A DNA stretch of 64,000 bases from Blastococcus saxobsidens (lineage in GTDB: Bacteria > Actinomycetota > Actinomycetes > Mycobacteriales > Geodermatophilaceae): positions 1 through 64,000 of the forward strand of contig NZ_POQT01000008.1 of assembly GCF_002938435.1 (NCBI RefSeq), in the 5' to 3' direction. Both the position numbers and the translations under genes were made by a program. The notes beneath the pieces are model-generated. The model worked only from the letters and a program-made list of their open reading frames with translations, was not told the origin of the DNA and made no database searches. Positions 1-9,626 of this stretch are shown piece by piece. Numbering within the stretch: position 1 is the first letter of the stretch; each line of letters opens with the position of its first letter.

Positions 1-155
1 TGAAGACCATCGCCGAGCTGGAGGCGATGGCCGCCGCGATCGGCCGCCCGGCCCGCCAGCGGACGACGGAGTACGGCACCCCCTCGGCCGAGCGGATCGC
101 CACCGCCCGCTCCGACGAGGGCCGCGCGCGGCTCACCCTGTCCCCGCTGCCGTGA
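1..155 (+). CDS. fbiC: FbiC C-terminal end (partial, runs off the window)
   Basis: Only the last 50 codons are present, read in the frame that ends at the TGA at 153-155. The visible tail has the pattern GRPARQRTTEYG, which resembles the C-terminal GR-x2-RQRTT-x-Y segment of the CofH half of FbiC, the radical-SAM enzyme making the F420 chromophore (7,8-didemethyl-8-hydroxy-5-deazariboflavin). The stop overlaps the GTG start of cofC (GTGA), so the two are probably translationally coupled, and an F420 gene next to cofC makes sense. The identification rests on a short motif and on context; the catalytic cysteine cluster lies outside the window. Confidence 0.55.
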   Translation, partial: KTIAELEAMAAAIGRPARQRTTEYGTPSAERIATARSDEGRARLTLSPLP

Positions 156-823
156 CGGCGCCGACGGCCTGGATCGTCGTTCTTCCCCTCAAGGCCCTGG
201 GGCGAGCCAAGTCACGCCTGCACGACCTGCCGATCCACGTCAGGCGCGCCCTTGTGGTTGCCATGGCCCGCGATGTCTGCGACGCCGTCCTTGCCTGTCC
301 TGGTGTTGAAGAAGTGGTCGTCGTCAGCGGCGATCCGCGGTGGGAGGGCCTCCTCGGCTCCCCGCGGGTGCAGCATGTAGCTGATGCCCATACGGACACG
401 CTGAACGACGCCCTCCGCCGCGGAGCAGGAGCATGTGACACGAAGCGGTCCCGGTATGGAGTGGCGGCATTGACCGGCGATCTCCCGGCCCTGCGACCGG
501 ATGAACTCGCGCAGGCGCTGACTCATGCGTCCAGAACGTCGACCGCCTTCGTGCCTGACGCCAGAGGGGACGGGACGACAATGTTCGCGGCCCGATCGCT
601 CTCGGAGTTCTGGCCCCAGTTCGGTGAATGCTCCGCCACACTCCACAGCCAGGCTGGCGCGCAGATGATCTGCTTACCCGAACTGACAGGACTGCGTCAG
701 GACGTCGACACCCTCGATGATCTGAAGCGTGTCCAAGACCTGGGACTGGGCCTGCACACCGCCACCGTTCTGCTGACGCTCGTGAACAGCAGCTCGGAGG
801 CGGCGCTGGCCCGATGGCCGTAG
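152..823 (+). CDS. cofC: 2-phospho-L-lactate/phosphoenolpyruvate guanylyltransferase
   Basis: CofC/FbiD activates phosphoenolpyruvate or 2-phospholactate with GTP, giving the side-chain precursor that is joined to the deazaflavin in coenzyme F420 synthesis. The 223-residue protein has the family's N-terminal nucleotide-binding pattern LPLKALGRAKSRL (about residues 11-23) and the ALTGDLPALRP segment (about residues 106-116) that carries the metal-binding aspartate in this MobA-like fold. Length is usual for the family (about 210 residues). The GTG start overlaps the stop of the upstream fbiC-like gene by four bases, which decides the start. Cytoplasmic enzyme. Confidence 0.9.
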   Translation: MTAPTAWIVVLPLKALGRAKSRLHDLPIHVRRALVVAMARDVCDAVLACPGVEEVVVVSGDPRWEGLLGSPRVQHVADAHTDTLNDALRRGAGACDTKRSRYGVAALTGDLPALRPDELAQALTHASRTSTAFVPDARGDGTTMFAARSLSEFWPQFGECSATLHSQAGAQMICLPELTGLRQDVDTLDDLKRVQDLGLGLHTATVLLTLVNSSSEAALARWP

Positions 824-992
824 ACGGGCGCGGGTCGCCTTCCAGCTCGTCTAACGGATCTCGCGAGGCCGTCCCCGGCAAGCAGTTTCCTGCCGTGGTG
901 TTACGCCCCACGTGGTTCCTGCCAGGACCCGCTTGTCGAGGGGCACCAGACGCCAGTCGCGGCGGCCGAGGATCCCGCACAGCCGTGGTTGA

Positions 993-1121
993 CACGGGTT
1001 CTCCGAGGAGACCTTCGACGGCGTCGAGTAGCGCGACGTCGTCTCCTTCACGGTGCAGCTCTACGACGGCAAGCAGTTCCTGCTGCTGGTCTACGTCGAC
1101 GCCGTCTGCGACTTCTCATGA
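993..1121 (+). pseudogene. possible decayed coding remnant between cofC and zur
   Basis: Between cofC and zur no intact gene is visible, but one plus frame reads like protein on both sides of a single in-frame TAG (1029-1031): FSEETFDGVE, stop, then RDVVSFTVQLYDGKQF and onward to a TGA at 1119-1121. If the TAG were a tyrosine codon the stretch would continue. I do not recognise a family. It overlaps the 3' end of the oppositely oriented zur gene, so it may be chance. Confidence 0.25.
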
Positions 1122-1525
1122 ACCGGCTGGTCCTGATGCGGCAGGGCCCTGCGGCAGTCGGCGCAGATGCCGAAGATCTCCAGGGTGTGGCTGACGTCGG
1201 CGAAGCCGTGCTCGTCGGCCACCCGGTCGGCCCACTGCTCCACGGCGGGTCCGGCCACCTCCACGGTGCGCCCACAGGTGCGGCACACCAGGTGGTGGTG
1301 GTGCTGCGGGCTGCACCGGCGGTAGAGCGCCTCGCCGGTGTCCGTCCGGATGGAGTCCAGCTCGCCGTCGTCGGCCAGCGACTGCACGGCGCGGTAGACG
1401 GTGGACAGGCCCACCTGGTCGCCGGAGCCGCGCAGCCGGGCGTGCACCTCCTGGGCGCTGTGGAAGCCCTCGAGGTCCGCGAAGACGGCTCGGACGGCGG
1501 CGCGCTGCCGGGTGGTGCGGACCAT
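1091..1525 (-). CDS. zur: Fur-family zinc uptake regulator Zur
   Basis: A 144-residue Fur-family repressor. It shows the winged-helix stretch around GLSTVYRAVQSLADDGELD, the histidine-rich metal site CSPQHHHHLVCRTCG (first structural Cys pair) and a second pair in FGICADC, the arrangement seen in actinobacterial Zur proteins, together with the typical VEGPAVEQWA-like helix (here VAGPAVEQWA). Zn-loaded Zur represses zinc uptake genes. The ATG at 1525 was chosen because it gives MVRTTRQRAA, the normal family N-terminus; upstream in-frame starts would add an unlikely extension. Neighbouring glyS matches the mycobacterial glyS–smtB–zur arrangement. A likely target, aztD-aztC, lies 8 kb away with a matching operator. 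Confidence 0.85.
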   Translation of the reverse strand: MVRTTRQRAAVRAVFADLEGFHSAQEVHARLRGSGDQVGLSTVYRAVQSLADDGELDSIRTDTGEALYRRCSPQHHHHLVCRTCGRTVEVAGPAVEQWADRVADEHGFADVSHTLEIFGICADCRRALPHQDQPVHEKSQTAST

Positions 1526-1593
1526 GCGTCCATGGTGACAGGCGCGCATGGCACGTTCTGCGCACGACCACGGGGCGACGACGGGAGATCTGG

Positions 1594-1899
1594 GTGTTCG
1601 CGGTGACACGACTGCGCGTCGGAGCGGGCCAGGCGGCGGAGCTGGTCGAGCAGCTGGACGCGCTGCTCGCGGCGCTCGCCGCGCGGCCCGGGTTCCGCGG
1701 TGGGGAGTTCGGCACGTCCGCGGACGACCCCGGGCTGTGGGCGATGGTCACCCGGTGGGACGGCGTCGGCGCCTACCGCCGGGCCCTCTCCGCGGCGGAG
1801 GTCAAGATCGCCGGGGCGCCGGTCTGGGTGCACGCCCTCGACGAGCCCGGGGCCTACCTGCCGCCGGCCGACGCCGCTCCGGGGACGCGGCAGGCGTAG
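1594..1899 (+). CDS. antibiotic biosynthesis monooxygenase (ABM)-domain protein
   Basis: A 101-residue single-domain protein with the ferredoxin-like ABM fold: an N-terminal strand MFAVTRLRVGAG, a helix rich in Ala/Leu, then FRGGEFGTSADDPGLWAMVTRWDGVGAYRRAL. Such small dimeric proteins include quinol monooxygenases and haem-degrading enzymes, but most actinobacterial copies are uncharacterised. There are no obvious haem-ligand residues, so no substrate is proposed. It starts with GTG 68 bp from the divergent zur gene and may share a control region with it. Confidence 0.75.
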   Translation: MFAVTRLRVGAGQAAELVEQLDALLAALAARPGFRGGEFGTSADDPGLWAMVTRWDGVGAYRRALSAAEVKIAGAPVWVHALDEPGAYLPPADAAPGTRQA

Positions 1900-1976
1900 T
1901 CCGCCGCGGGACGGGCACTCCTCCGGCGACATCGCCGCCGTCGGAGGACGGACCGCCGAACCCCGTGGAGGCCCGC

Positions 1977-2573
1977 ATGACCGAGTCCGTGCACCCCGAT
2001 CGCCCCGTGCCCGAGGACCGCACGCGGGACATCGCCCTGCCGCCGCTGCCGGACCGGCCGCCGCCGGCGCTGCCGAAGGAGTGGGCGGGACTGCGCGCAC
2101 CCACCGATGCCCCGACGACGAAGGTCCCCGGCCGGGTGCCGCCGCCGTCACCCGACGCGCTCCCGGCCACCGCGCCCCCTGCGACGGCGCCCCCGGCCCC
2201 GGCAGCACCGGCGGACGCGGCACCGGTGGATGCAGCACCGGCGGACGCCGGGCAGGAGGCCACCGCACCCCCGGCCACCGCACCACCGGAGCCGCCCCCG
2301 TTGTCCGCCATCAGCCGCGAGGACGCCGTCGCCCGGATCGAGGCCCGGCGGCTGGCCTCGCAGCGCACCGACGAGATGCAGCAGCCGCCCGTCTCCACCC
2401 GGCGGGACCGCACGCTGGCGTTCAGCTCCCCGGAGATGAGCCGGCGGCCGGTCGAGCCGGTGGCGGTGGGTCGGACCTCCCGCCGCTGGCCCTGGGTGGT
2501 GCTGACCCTGCTGCCGATCCTCGTCATCGTGGGCGCCGCCGTCGCCTGGATGCTCCTCCTCGACGGGGCCTGA
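1977..2573 (+). CDS. proline-rich protein with a C-terminal membrane anchor
   Basis: A 198-residue protein of unknown function. Residues 1-110 are low-complexity and Pro/Ala-rich (repeats of APPATAPP type), residues about 111-165 are charged and possibly helical, and a single hydrophobic segment WVVLTLLPILVIVGAAVAWM near the C-terminus predicts a tail-anchored membrane protein with the long disordered part in the cytoplasm. A GGAGG ribosome-binding site six bases ahead of the ATG at 1977 fixes the start. It precedes glyS without a recognisable functional link. Confidence 0.72.
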   Translation: MTESVHPDRPVPEDRTRDIALPPLPDRPPPALPKEWAGLRAPTDAPTTKVPGRVPPPSPDALPATAPPATAPPAPAAPADAAPVDAAPADAGQEATAPPATAPPEPPPLSAISREDAVARIEARRLASQRTDEMQQPPVSTRRDRTLAFSSPEMSRRPVEPVAVGRTSRRWPWVVLTLLPILVIVGAAVAWMLLLDGA

Positions 2574-2717
2574 GCACCCGACCGCGCCCGGGACCGGCCG
2601 ACGCGGGACGACTAACGTCTTGAAGAACCTCCCTGCCCCCCCCCGCCACTCGCACGCTCGTGGCGGGCCCCTGCAGGAAGGCCACCGCCGACCGCCAGCC
2701 GGATGGAGCCCCTCCCC

Positions 2718-4115
<1,398 letters not shown>

Positions 4116-4134
4116 TCCGGCCCCGTGCCGTACT

Positions 4135-4172
4135 GCCGGCGCCCGCCTCCGCCCCCGGAGCCGGGCGCCGGC
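4135..4172 (+). terminator. stem-loop after glyS
   Basis: A perfect 11-bp G+C stem (GCCGGCGCCCG at 4135-4145 with its complement at 4162-4172) begins 19 bases after the glyS stop. No T-run follows, which is common for terminators in very G+C-rich actinobacteria. Confidence 0.5.
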
Positions 4173-4341
4173 GGCCAGGCCGGCATCGACGCCTTCACCG
4201 AACTGCGCTGGAAGGGCATGCAGGTGGAGCCCCGCGTCCACCCGTTCTGAGCGGGCCTCGTCGTGGGCCGTGCACCGGGCCAACCCGCACGGTCGACCCC
4301 TGAGCCGCGCCACTGCGCGGCCCAGGGGGCGACGGCGCGGC

Positions 4342-5420
4342 TCAACCCGGTCGGCCGACGCCGTCGTCGGCCCGGGCGAGCCAGCCGTCGTCCTCGCCGT
4401 CACCCCCTCGTGCTCGGCCCTCGGGTCGCGGGACCGCCCGGGACTCCCGCCGTTCGGGGCCGGGCACGGCCAGGAGCCGCCGGGCCGACTTCTCCAGTCG
4501 CCGCCGCCGCCCGCCGCTGAGGTCCTCGTAGGCGACCCGCAGGAACCGCACCCCGATCGAGCGGAGCAGATCCTCCCGGCGCTTCTCCTCCCACAACTCC
4601 TGCTCCGCGGTGCGGCCGAACTGCGTCCGCCGGTACCTGATGCGACCGTCGAACTCGACCGCCACCGCGGCCTCGGGGTACCAGCCGTCGACGACCTCGA
4701 GGAGCTCTCCCTCCACCCACAGCTCGACCTGCGAGACGAACGACGGGAGCCCGAGCGCGTCGAGCGTCAACCGGCCGCAGGTCTCCAGCCACGACTCCGC
4801 CCGGCCGTCGGCGAGGTACAGGGCGCGGACGGTGCGCGGGATGCCCGGCACGGTGGCCTGCCTGCCGAGGACGCGCCGCACGTCGGCGCGGGTCGTCAGC
4901 CCGCGCAGCAGCGCGGCGTCGAGCGCGGCGACGGCGTGGACCTCCGGCCACGTGCGGGCGACGTCGACCAGCGTGCGCGCCGCCGTCGTCACCCGGCAGG
5001 CGCCGCGGACGGTGACCTCGTCGACGGGCAGCGCGGCACGGGTCATCCGCCAGCCACGCCCTGGCGCCAGTGGTGCGGGTCCGTCAGGTGCACCGTGACC
5101 GGGGTGGCGGTGCGCGGTCGGGGGAGCCCCCACACCCAGGCCGCGCACTCCCGGCTGAGGACGGCGGACGGACGGGCGAGGCCGGCCACGACGGCCAAGG
5201 CCTCCAGCCCATGTCGTCGGTCGGAGCGGTCGACCTCGGCCAGGTCCGCGGCGCTGACGAAGACGCCGGTGCGCAGCCGCACCCATGCGCCCGTGCGGAC
5301 CGCCGTGCGCACCTCGCGCTCGGTGACGCCCCGTGCGGCGAGGTCGGCGGTGGTGAAGAGGCCGAGGCGCCGGCGTGCGGGTTCGTCGACGGCGAGCGGG
5401 AGGGGCAGGGGAGCGGTCAC
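4342..5420 (-). pseudogene. frameshifted AbiEi-antitoxin-domain/DUF559 protein
   Basis: The N-terminal part starts at the GTG at 5420 (MTAPLPLPLAVDEPARR...) and has an AbiEi-type winged-helix region: LFTTADLAARGVTEREVR followed by GAWVRLRTGVFV. That frame stops at 5043 right after the HLTDPHHWRQG motif. The expected continuation, GRGWRMTRAALP and then CRVTTAARTLVDVA, sits in the next frame and runs on to a DUF559 (Vsr-like nuclease fold) domain with VEFDGRIRYR and GVRFLRVAYEDL. One base missing in a GGC-CGT context near 5054 explains the break; the total length is one base short of a multiple of three. These single-protein AbiEi_4/DUF559 genes are common in actinobacteria and their role is unknown. 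Either a true pseudogene or a sequencing error. Confidence 0.8.
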
Positions 5421-5636
5421 GGGACGACCGTCCGGCCTCCACCGCGGGCCGCACGCGACCTCGGCCGATCCGTGGACGGAGGCCGGGCTGGGGACGTGTC
5501 GCGGCTCGAGCCGCGCCGCGGTCTGGTGAGCCGTGCCGTGGCGCGGCCCCGGGTACGGTGGGGCGGGTTGACCCGGGCGGCGACTCACCCGGGCGGGCGG
5601 CGAGGGTGACCGTCGTCGCCGCCTACCCTGGGTGGC

Positions 5637-6797
5637 GTGACCGCCACGCTCGAGCCGACGACGACGGCGCTCCCGCCGCTGCGGTTGGGCGCCCTCACCG
5701 TCGACCCCGCCGTGGTGCTCGCGCCGATGGCCGGCATCACGAACCCGGCGTTCCGCACCCTGTGCCGCGAGTTCGGGGCGGGCCTCTACGTCTGCGAGAT
5801 GATCACCACCCGGGCGCTGGTCGAGCGCAGCGCCAAGACGCTGCAGATGGTGCGCGCGACCCCCGACGAGAAGGACGCGTTCTCCGTCCAGCTCTACGGC
5901 GTCGACCCGGCCACCGTCGGCCGCGCCGTCGAGATGCTCGTCGACGAGGGCGTCGCCGGCACCCGCCCGGCGCACATCGACCTGAACTTCGGCTGCCCGG
6001 TGCCCAAGGTGACCCGCAAGGGCGGCGGCTCCGCGCTGCCGTGGCGCCGCGTCCTGCTCCGGAACATCGTCCGCGAGGCGGTCCGCGCCGCGAAGGACGT
6101 GCCGGTCACCATCAAGACCCGGATCGGCATCGACGCCGACCACGTCACCTACCTCGACGCCGGTCGGATCGCCCAGGACGAGGGGGCGGCCGCGATCACC
6201 CTGCACGGACGCACCGCCGACCAGCTCTACAGCGGCACCGCCGACTGGGCGCCGATCGCCCGGCTGGTCGGGACCGTCGACATCCCGGTGCTGGGCAACG
6301 GCGACATCTGGGAGGCCGACGACGCCCTGCGCATGGTCGCCGAGACCGGCTGCGCCGGCGTCGTCATCGGCCGCGGGTGCCTGGGCCGGCCGTGGCTGTT
6401 CGGCGACCTCGCCGCCGCCTTCGCCGGGGAGTCCCGCCGCGCGCTGCCCACCTTCCGCGAGGTCGCCGCCATCATGCACCGGCACGCCGAGCTGCTGAGC
6501 GAGGAGCAGGGCGAGCTGCACGGCTGCACCGACTTCCGCAAGCACGTCGCCTGGTACCTCAAGGGCTTCTCGGTGGGCTCCGACACCCGCCGCGCCCTGG
6601 CCATGGTGAGCGGCCTCGACGAGCTGGCCGAGCTGCTGGCCGGCATCGCCGACCAGCCCTACCCGACCGCGGTCCTCGGTGCGCCGCGCGGGCGGACCAG
6701 CACGCCGCGCCCGGTGGCCCTGCCGGAGGGCTGGCTGGCCGACCGGGACGACCCGCGGTCGCCCGTGGGGGCCGAACTGGAGACGAGCGGCGGATGA
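5637..6797 (+). CDS. dusB: tRNA-dihydrouridine synthase B
   Basis: An FMN-dependent TIM-barrel enzyme that reduces uridine to dihydrouridine in the tRNA D-loop, using NADPH. Visible signatures: VLAPMAGITNPAFRTLCREFG at the N-terminus, the catalytic-loop motif LNFGCPVPKVTRKGGGSAL (Cys is the general acid), TIKTRIGID, the phosphate-binding stretch ITLHGRTADQLYSG, and LGNGDIWEADDALRM. At 386 residues it is usual for the DusB/NifR3 type. GTG start at 5637. Its TGA overlaps the ATG of the next gene (ATGA), suggesting coupled translation. Confidence 0.95.
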   Translation: MTATLEPTTTALPPLRLGALTVDPAVVLAPMAGITNPAFRTLCREFGAGLYVCEMITTRALVERSAKTLQMVRATPDEKDAFSVQLYGVDPATVGRAVEMLVDEGVAGTRPAHIDLNFGCPVPKVTRKGGGSALPWRRVLLRNIVREAVRAAKDVPVTIKTRIGIDADHVTYLDAGRIAQDEGAAAITLHGRTADQLYSGTADWAPIARLVGTVDIPVLGNGDIWEADDALRMVAETGCAGVVIGRGCLGRPWLFGDLAAAFAGESRRALPTFREVAAIMHRHAELLSEEQGELHGCTDFRKHVAWYLKGFSVGSDTRRALAMVSGLDELAELLAGIADQPYPTAVLGAPRGRTSTPRPVALPEGWLADRDDPRSPVGAELETSGG

Positions 6798-7246
6798 CGA
6801 GCCAGGGCCCCTTCCTCTACGACGACGGCCCGGCGCCGCTGCACACCGGCACCCCGCGCAGCCGGCAGGGCTGGATCATCGGGGTGATCGTGGGCATCGC
6901 CCTGCTCTCCCCGGCGATGGTCGGCGTCATGTACCTGGTCAACGGCTCCCCGGGCGAGCAGGCGACGGAGTCCGCCGGCGTGTTCGTGGCGTCGCTGTCC
7001 GCCGGCGACACCGAGACCGCCCACCAGCTGCTGTGCGGCACCGAGCAGACCCGGCTGGATCCCGAGGAGGTCGCCGGTGCCTACCTCGGCGCGGTGCCGG
7101 GCGAGGTCGGCGAGGTGCGCGACGACGAGGCCGAGGGCTCCGCGGTCCAGCTCGTGACCGTGTCCTGGGCCGACGGCTCGACGACGGAGCTCCGGGTGGT
7201 CAACGAGGACGGGCCGCGCGTCTGCGGCCTGTCCGCCGGGGACTGA
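6794..7246 (+). CDS. small membrane-anchored protein of unknown function
   Basis: A 150-residue protein with a short cytoplasmic N-terminus, one transmembrane helix (WIIGVIVGIALLSPAMVGVMYL, about residues 27-48) and an exported domain of about 100 residues. The latter has two cysteines (LLCGTEQ and RVCGLSAGD), probably an extracellular disulfide, and resembles the DUF4878/NTF2-like accessory domains often seen behind a single helix in actinobacteria; this fold assignment is tentative. Start overlaps the dusB stop by four bases. Confidence 0.72.
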   Translation: MTSQGPFLYDDGPAPLHTGTPRSRQGWIIGVIVGIALLSPAMVGVMYLVNGSPGEQATESAGVFVASLSAGDTETAHQLLCGTEQTRLDPEEVAGAYLGAVPGEVGEVRDDEAEGSAVQLVTVSWADGSTTELRVVNEDGPRVCGLSAGD

Positions 7247-7300
7247 TCCGGGGACCCGACCCGCGACCGGCGTGCGAACCGGTCGAGGGCCGGGCCCGCG

Positions 7301-8173
7301 TCAGCCGGCGCAGGCCAGTCCGCGGCGCAGCGCGTCCAGGTTGGCCGACATGAGCTCCGGATAGGTCTGCCCGTCGCCCACCCGCTCGATCGGGTGCAGG
7401 ACGTCGGCGGCCAGGTCCAGTTCGGACGCGAGCGTCTCGGCCACCCCGAGCCCCGCGGCGGCTTCGAAGAAGACCGTGCGGGCGCCGGTGTTCCGCACCT
7501 CGTCGGCCACCCGGCGCAGCCGGGCGGGGGAGACCTCGACGTGCGGATCGAGCCCGGCGACGCCGATCTGGTGCAGCCCGTACCGGTCGGCGAGGTAGCC
7601 GAACGCCTCGTGGGAGGCGAGCAGCGTCGCGCCGCGGCAGGGTGCGAGCGCCTCGGCGTACCGCTCGTCCAGCTCCCGCAGCGAGGCCTGCAGCCGCTGC
7701 GCGCCCTCGGCGTACTCGGCCGCGTGCTGGGCGTCGACCGCCGCCAGTTCGCCGGCGACCTCGCCGGCGAGCTCGGCCACCCGCAGCGGGTCGAGCCAGA
7801 AGTGCGGGTCCTCCGCGCGGTCGGCCAGCGGCGCGGCGTCCACCAGGTGCTCGGGCCGCTGCTGCGCGACGACGTCGTCGACCGCGGGCTGGAGCCCTCC
7901 GGACAGGTGGACGACGACGTCGGCCTCGACCAGGGAGGCGACGTCCCGCGGCGCGGGCTCCAGGCCGTGGCTGTCGCCGCCGGCCCGGGTGAGGTTCATG
8001 ACCGTCACGAGGTCCCCGCCCACCTGCTCGGCGACGAACTCCAGCGGGTAGGACGTGGCCACCACGTCCACCCGGCCGTCGTCGGCACCGGCCGGCTCGC
8101 CGCCGCACGCCGCGAGCCCGCAGACCAGGCAGCCCGTCACGGTGAGGACGCCGAGGGTGCCTGCCCGCGTCAC
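7301..8173 (-). CDS. aztC: zinc ABC transporter substrate-binding protein AztC
   Basis: A 290-residue lipoprotein of the cluster A-I metal-binding family. The signal peptide ends in a lipobox-like CGLAACGGE. Zinc-site elements are visible: DSHGLEPAPRD (first His), EDPHFWLDP (second His), the LLASHEAFGYL helix (third His), and the acidic residue in AGLDPHVEVSP. The acidic His-rich loop of ZnuA is missing, which fits the AztC subfamily, loaded by a dedicated chaperone. GTG start at 8173 overlaps the stop of aztD. No permease or ATPase gene (aztB, aztA) lies next to it in this window, so the transporter must be completed elsewhere or the protein serves another role. Confidence 0.88.
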   Translation of the reverse strand: MTRAGTLGVLTVTGCLVCGLAACGGEPAGADDGRVDVVATSYPLEFVAEQVGGDLVTVMNLTRAGGDSHGLEPAPRDVASLVEADVVVHLSGGLQPAVDDVVAQQRPEHLVDAAPLADRAEDPHFWLDPLRVAELAGEVAGELAAVDAQHAAEYAEGAQRLQASLRELDERYAEALAPCRGATLLASHEAFGYLADRYGLHQIGVAGLDPHVEVSPARLRRVADEVRNTGARTVFFEAAAGLGVAETLASELDLAADVLHPIERVGDGQTYPELMSANLDALRRGLACAG

Positions 8174-9465
8174 TCGTCGTGCTCGCCCTCGTGCTCGTGC
8201 TCGGCGTGCTCCTGGACGTCGCCCGTGACCCCGGAGAGCTCGTTGGGCGTCACCTCGAGGTCGGCGCTCTTCCAGACCTCCCCGGCCTCGACGTCGACCG
8301 CGTGGATCTGCCGGGTTCCCGGCTCGGTCACGTAGGCGATGCCGTCCACGACGGCGACCTGGGGGTGCGGGTCCTGCCAGTCGTCGGACTCCTCCCAGGG
8401 CCCGGTCACCGGGATGGAGCGGGTGACGGCGCCGGAGTCGACGTCGATCACCTGCAGCGCGCCGTCGTAGGTGAGGACCAGGCCCTCGCCGTTCGGGCCG
8501 CGGTCGAAGGACTGGTACCAGTACGGCGCCGGCAGGTCGACCAGTCGCAGCGACGCGGTCGTGGTGTCGATGAGGGCGACGGTTCGGGAGCGGTCCTCGG
8601 CGCTGCGCTCGTAGTCGCCGAGCACGATCGGGGAGTCCTCGCTGCCGAACTGGTTGCCGATGCGGCCGTACGCGTCCGGGCTCTGGATCTTGGTGAGCTC
8701 CCCGCCGGTGTAGAGCACGGCGCCGTCCTGGCAGCCGATGACGATCGCCTCGCCGGCGGCCACGGTCTCGCCGTGGACGGAGGGGCAGTCGTCGCGCGCG
8801 GTGATCTCCTCGCCGTCGGCGTCCAGGATGCGGACACCGCTGCGCGTGTCCTCCGTGCCGTCGGATACCAGCATCGAGCCGTCCTCCAGCTGCACTGCGA
8901 CGCCGTGGTGGGCCTCCGGCGTGGAGAACGCCAGCACCTCGCCGTCGGGGTCGGCGATGTCCGCGCTGTCGAAGGCGGTCACGTCCCCGGTCCCGTCGTC
9001 GAACAGGACCGTGCGGCCGGCGTGCGCCACCACGTGACCGGGCTTCTCGGCCGGGAACAGCACGTCGGTGAGCTGCGGCTCGGCGGTGTAGTAGTGGTCG
9101 TGGTCGCCGTGGGGCTCGGCCCAGGCCCCACCGTCGAGCAGCCGGAAGCCGCCCTGGGTCGAGACCAGGAAGTGCCGGCCGTCGCCGGCGGGGTTGAGCC
9201 GGTTGAAGCCCTCCATCGGCACGTCGGCGAGCACCTCGAGCGTGGTGGCGTCGAGGATCTGCACCCCGCCGTCGTAGGTGAGGGCGAGCCGGGGCGCGCT
9301 GGCACCTACCTCGGTGGGCGCCGCGGACGCCGGTGCCTCGGACGTCGGGGGCGAGGCCGCGGCGCCGCCGTCGGTCGAGGCGCAGCCGGTGGCCAGGGCG
9401 AGGGGCAGCGCCGCCGCGAGCGCGGCGGTGCGGAGGGGGAGGGGGAGATGGGGCGTGACGCGCAC
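8170..9465 (-). CDS. aztD: zinc metallochaperone AztD
   Basis: A 431-residue periplasmic/lipoprotein beta-propeller: signal peptide with lipobox LALATGCAS, then seven-blade-like repeats (for example LALTYDGGVQILDATTLEVL, FLVSTQGGFRLLDGG, VLTYDGALQVIDVDSGAV). Histidine-rich segments EPHGDHDHYY (about residue 120) and the C-terminal EHAEHEHEGEHDE are candidate zinc-binding tails. AztD in Paracoccus hands zinc directly to AztC. Here it is the first gene of an aztD-aztC operon preceded by a probable Zur operator at 9517-9531, so it should be induced by zinc starvation. Confidence 0.9.
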   Translation of the reverse strand: MRVTPHLPLPLRTAALAAALPLALATGCASTDGGAAASPPTSEAPASAAPTEVGASAPRLALTYDGGVQILDATTLEVLADVPMEGFNRLNPAGDGRHFLVSTQGGFRLLDGGAWAEPHGDHDHYYTAEPQLTDVLFPAEKPGHVVAHAGRTVLFDDGTGDVTAFDSADIADPDGEVLAFSTPEAHHGVAVQLEDGSMLVSDGTEDTRSGVRILDADGEEITARDDCPSVHGETVAAGEAIVIGCQDGAVLYTGGELTKIQSPDAYGRIGNQFGSEDSPIVLGDYERSAEDRSRTVALIDTTTASLRLVDLPAPYWYQSFDRGPNGEGLVLTYDGALQVIDVDSGAVTRSIPVTGPWEESDDWQDPHPQVAVVDGIAYVTEPGTRQIHAVDVEAGEVWKSADLEVTPNELSGVTGDVQEHAEHEHEGEHDE

Positions 9466-9516
9466 GGGCTCTCCTGCGGTCGGTGCTGGAAGGGGACGCC
9501 GTCACTCTATCTATAA

Positions 9517-9531
9517 CGACAATCATTCCCA
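9517..9531 (-). promoter_or_regulatory. probable Zur box before aztD-aztC
   Basis: Read on the minus strand the site is TGGGAATGATTGTCG, matching the actinobacterial Zur pattern TGAAAATGATTTTCA at its conserved AATGATT-x-TC core. It lies about 50 bases upstream of the aztD start, beside the A+T-rich CTATAGATAG (a possible -10). A zur gene is in the same window. Confidence 0.6.
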
Positions 9532-9626
9532 GTTAGGGTCGCCCGAGGCGGTGCGCGACGCGTCGAGGAGCGGGCGGACGGGGCGGTGCCACGCGCCGCG
9601 TCAGCTCCGCGTGGTACCCATGACGG

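Noticed and set aside
4125-4250. A 41-codon plus-strand frame after glyS ending GIDAFTELRWKGMQVEPRVHPF
   Set aside because: It overlaps the glyS terminator stem-loop, has no ribosome-binding site and a proline-only start; probably chance or a very old remnant.
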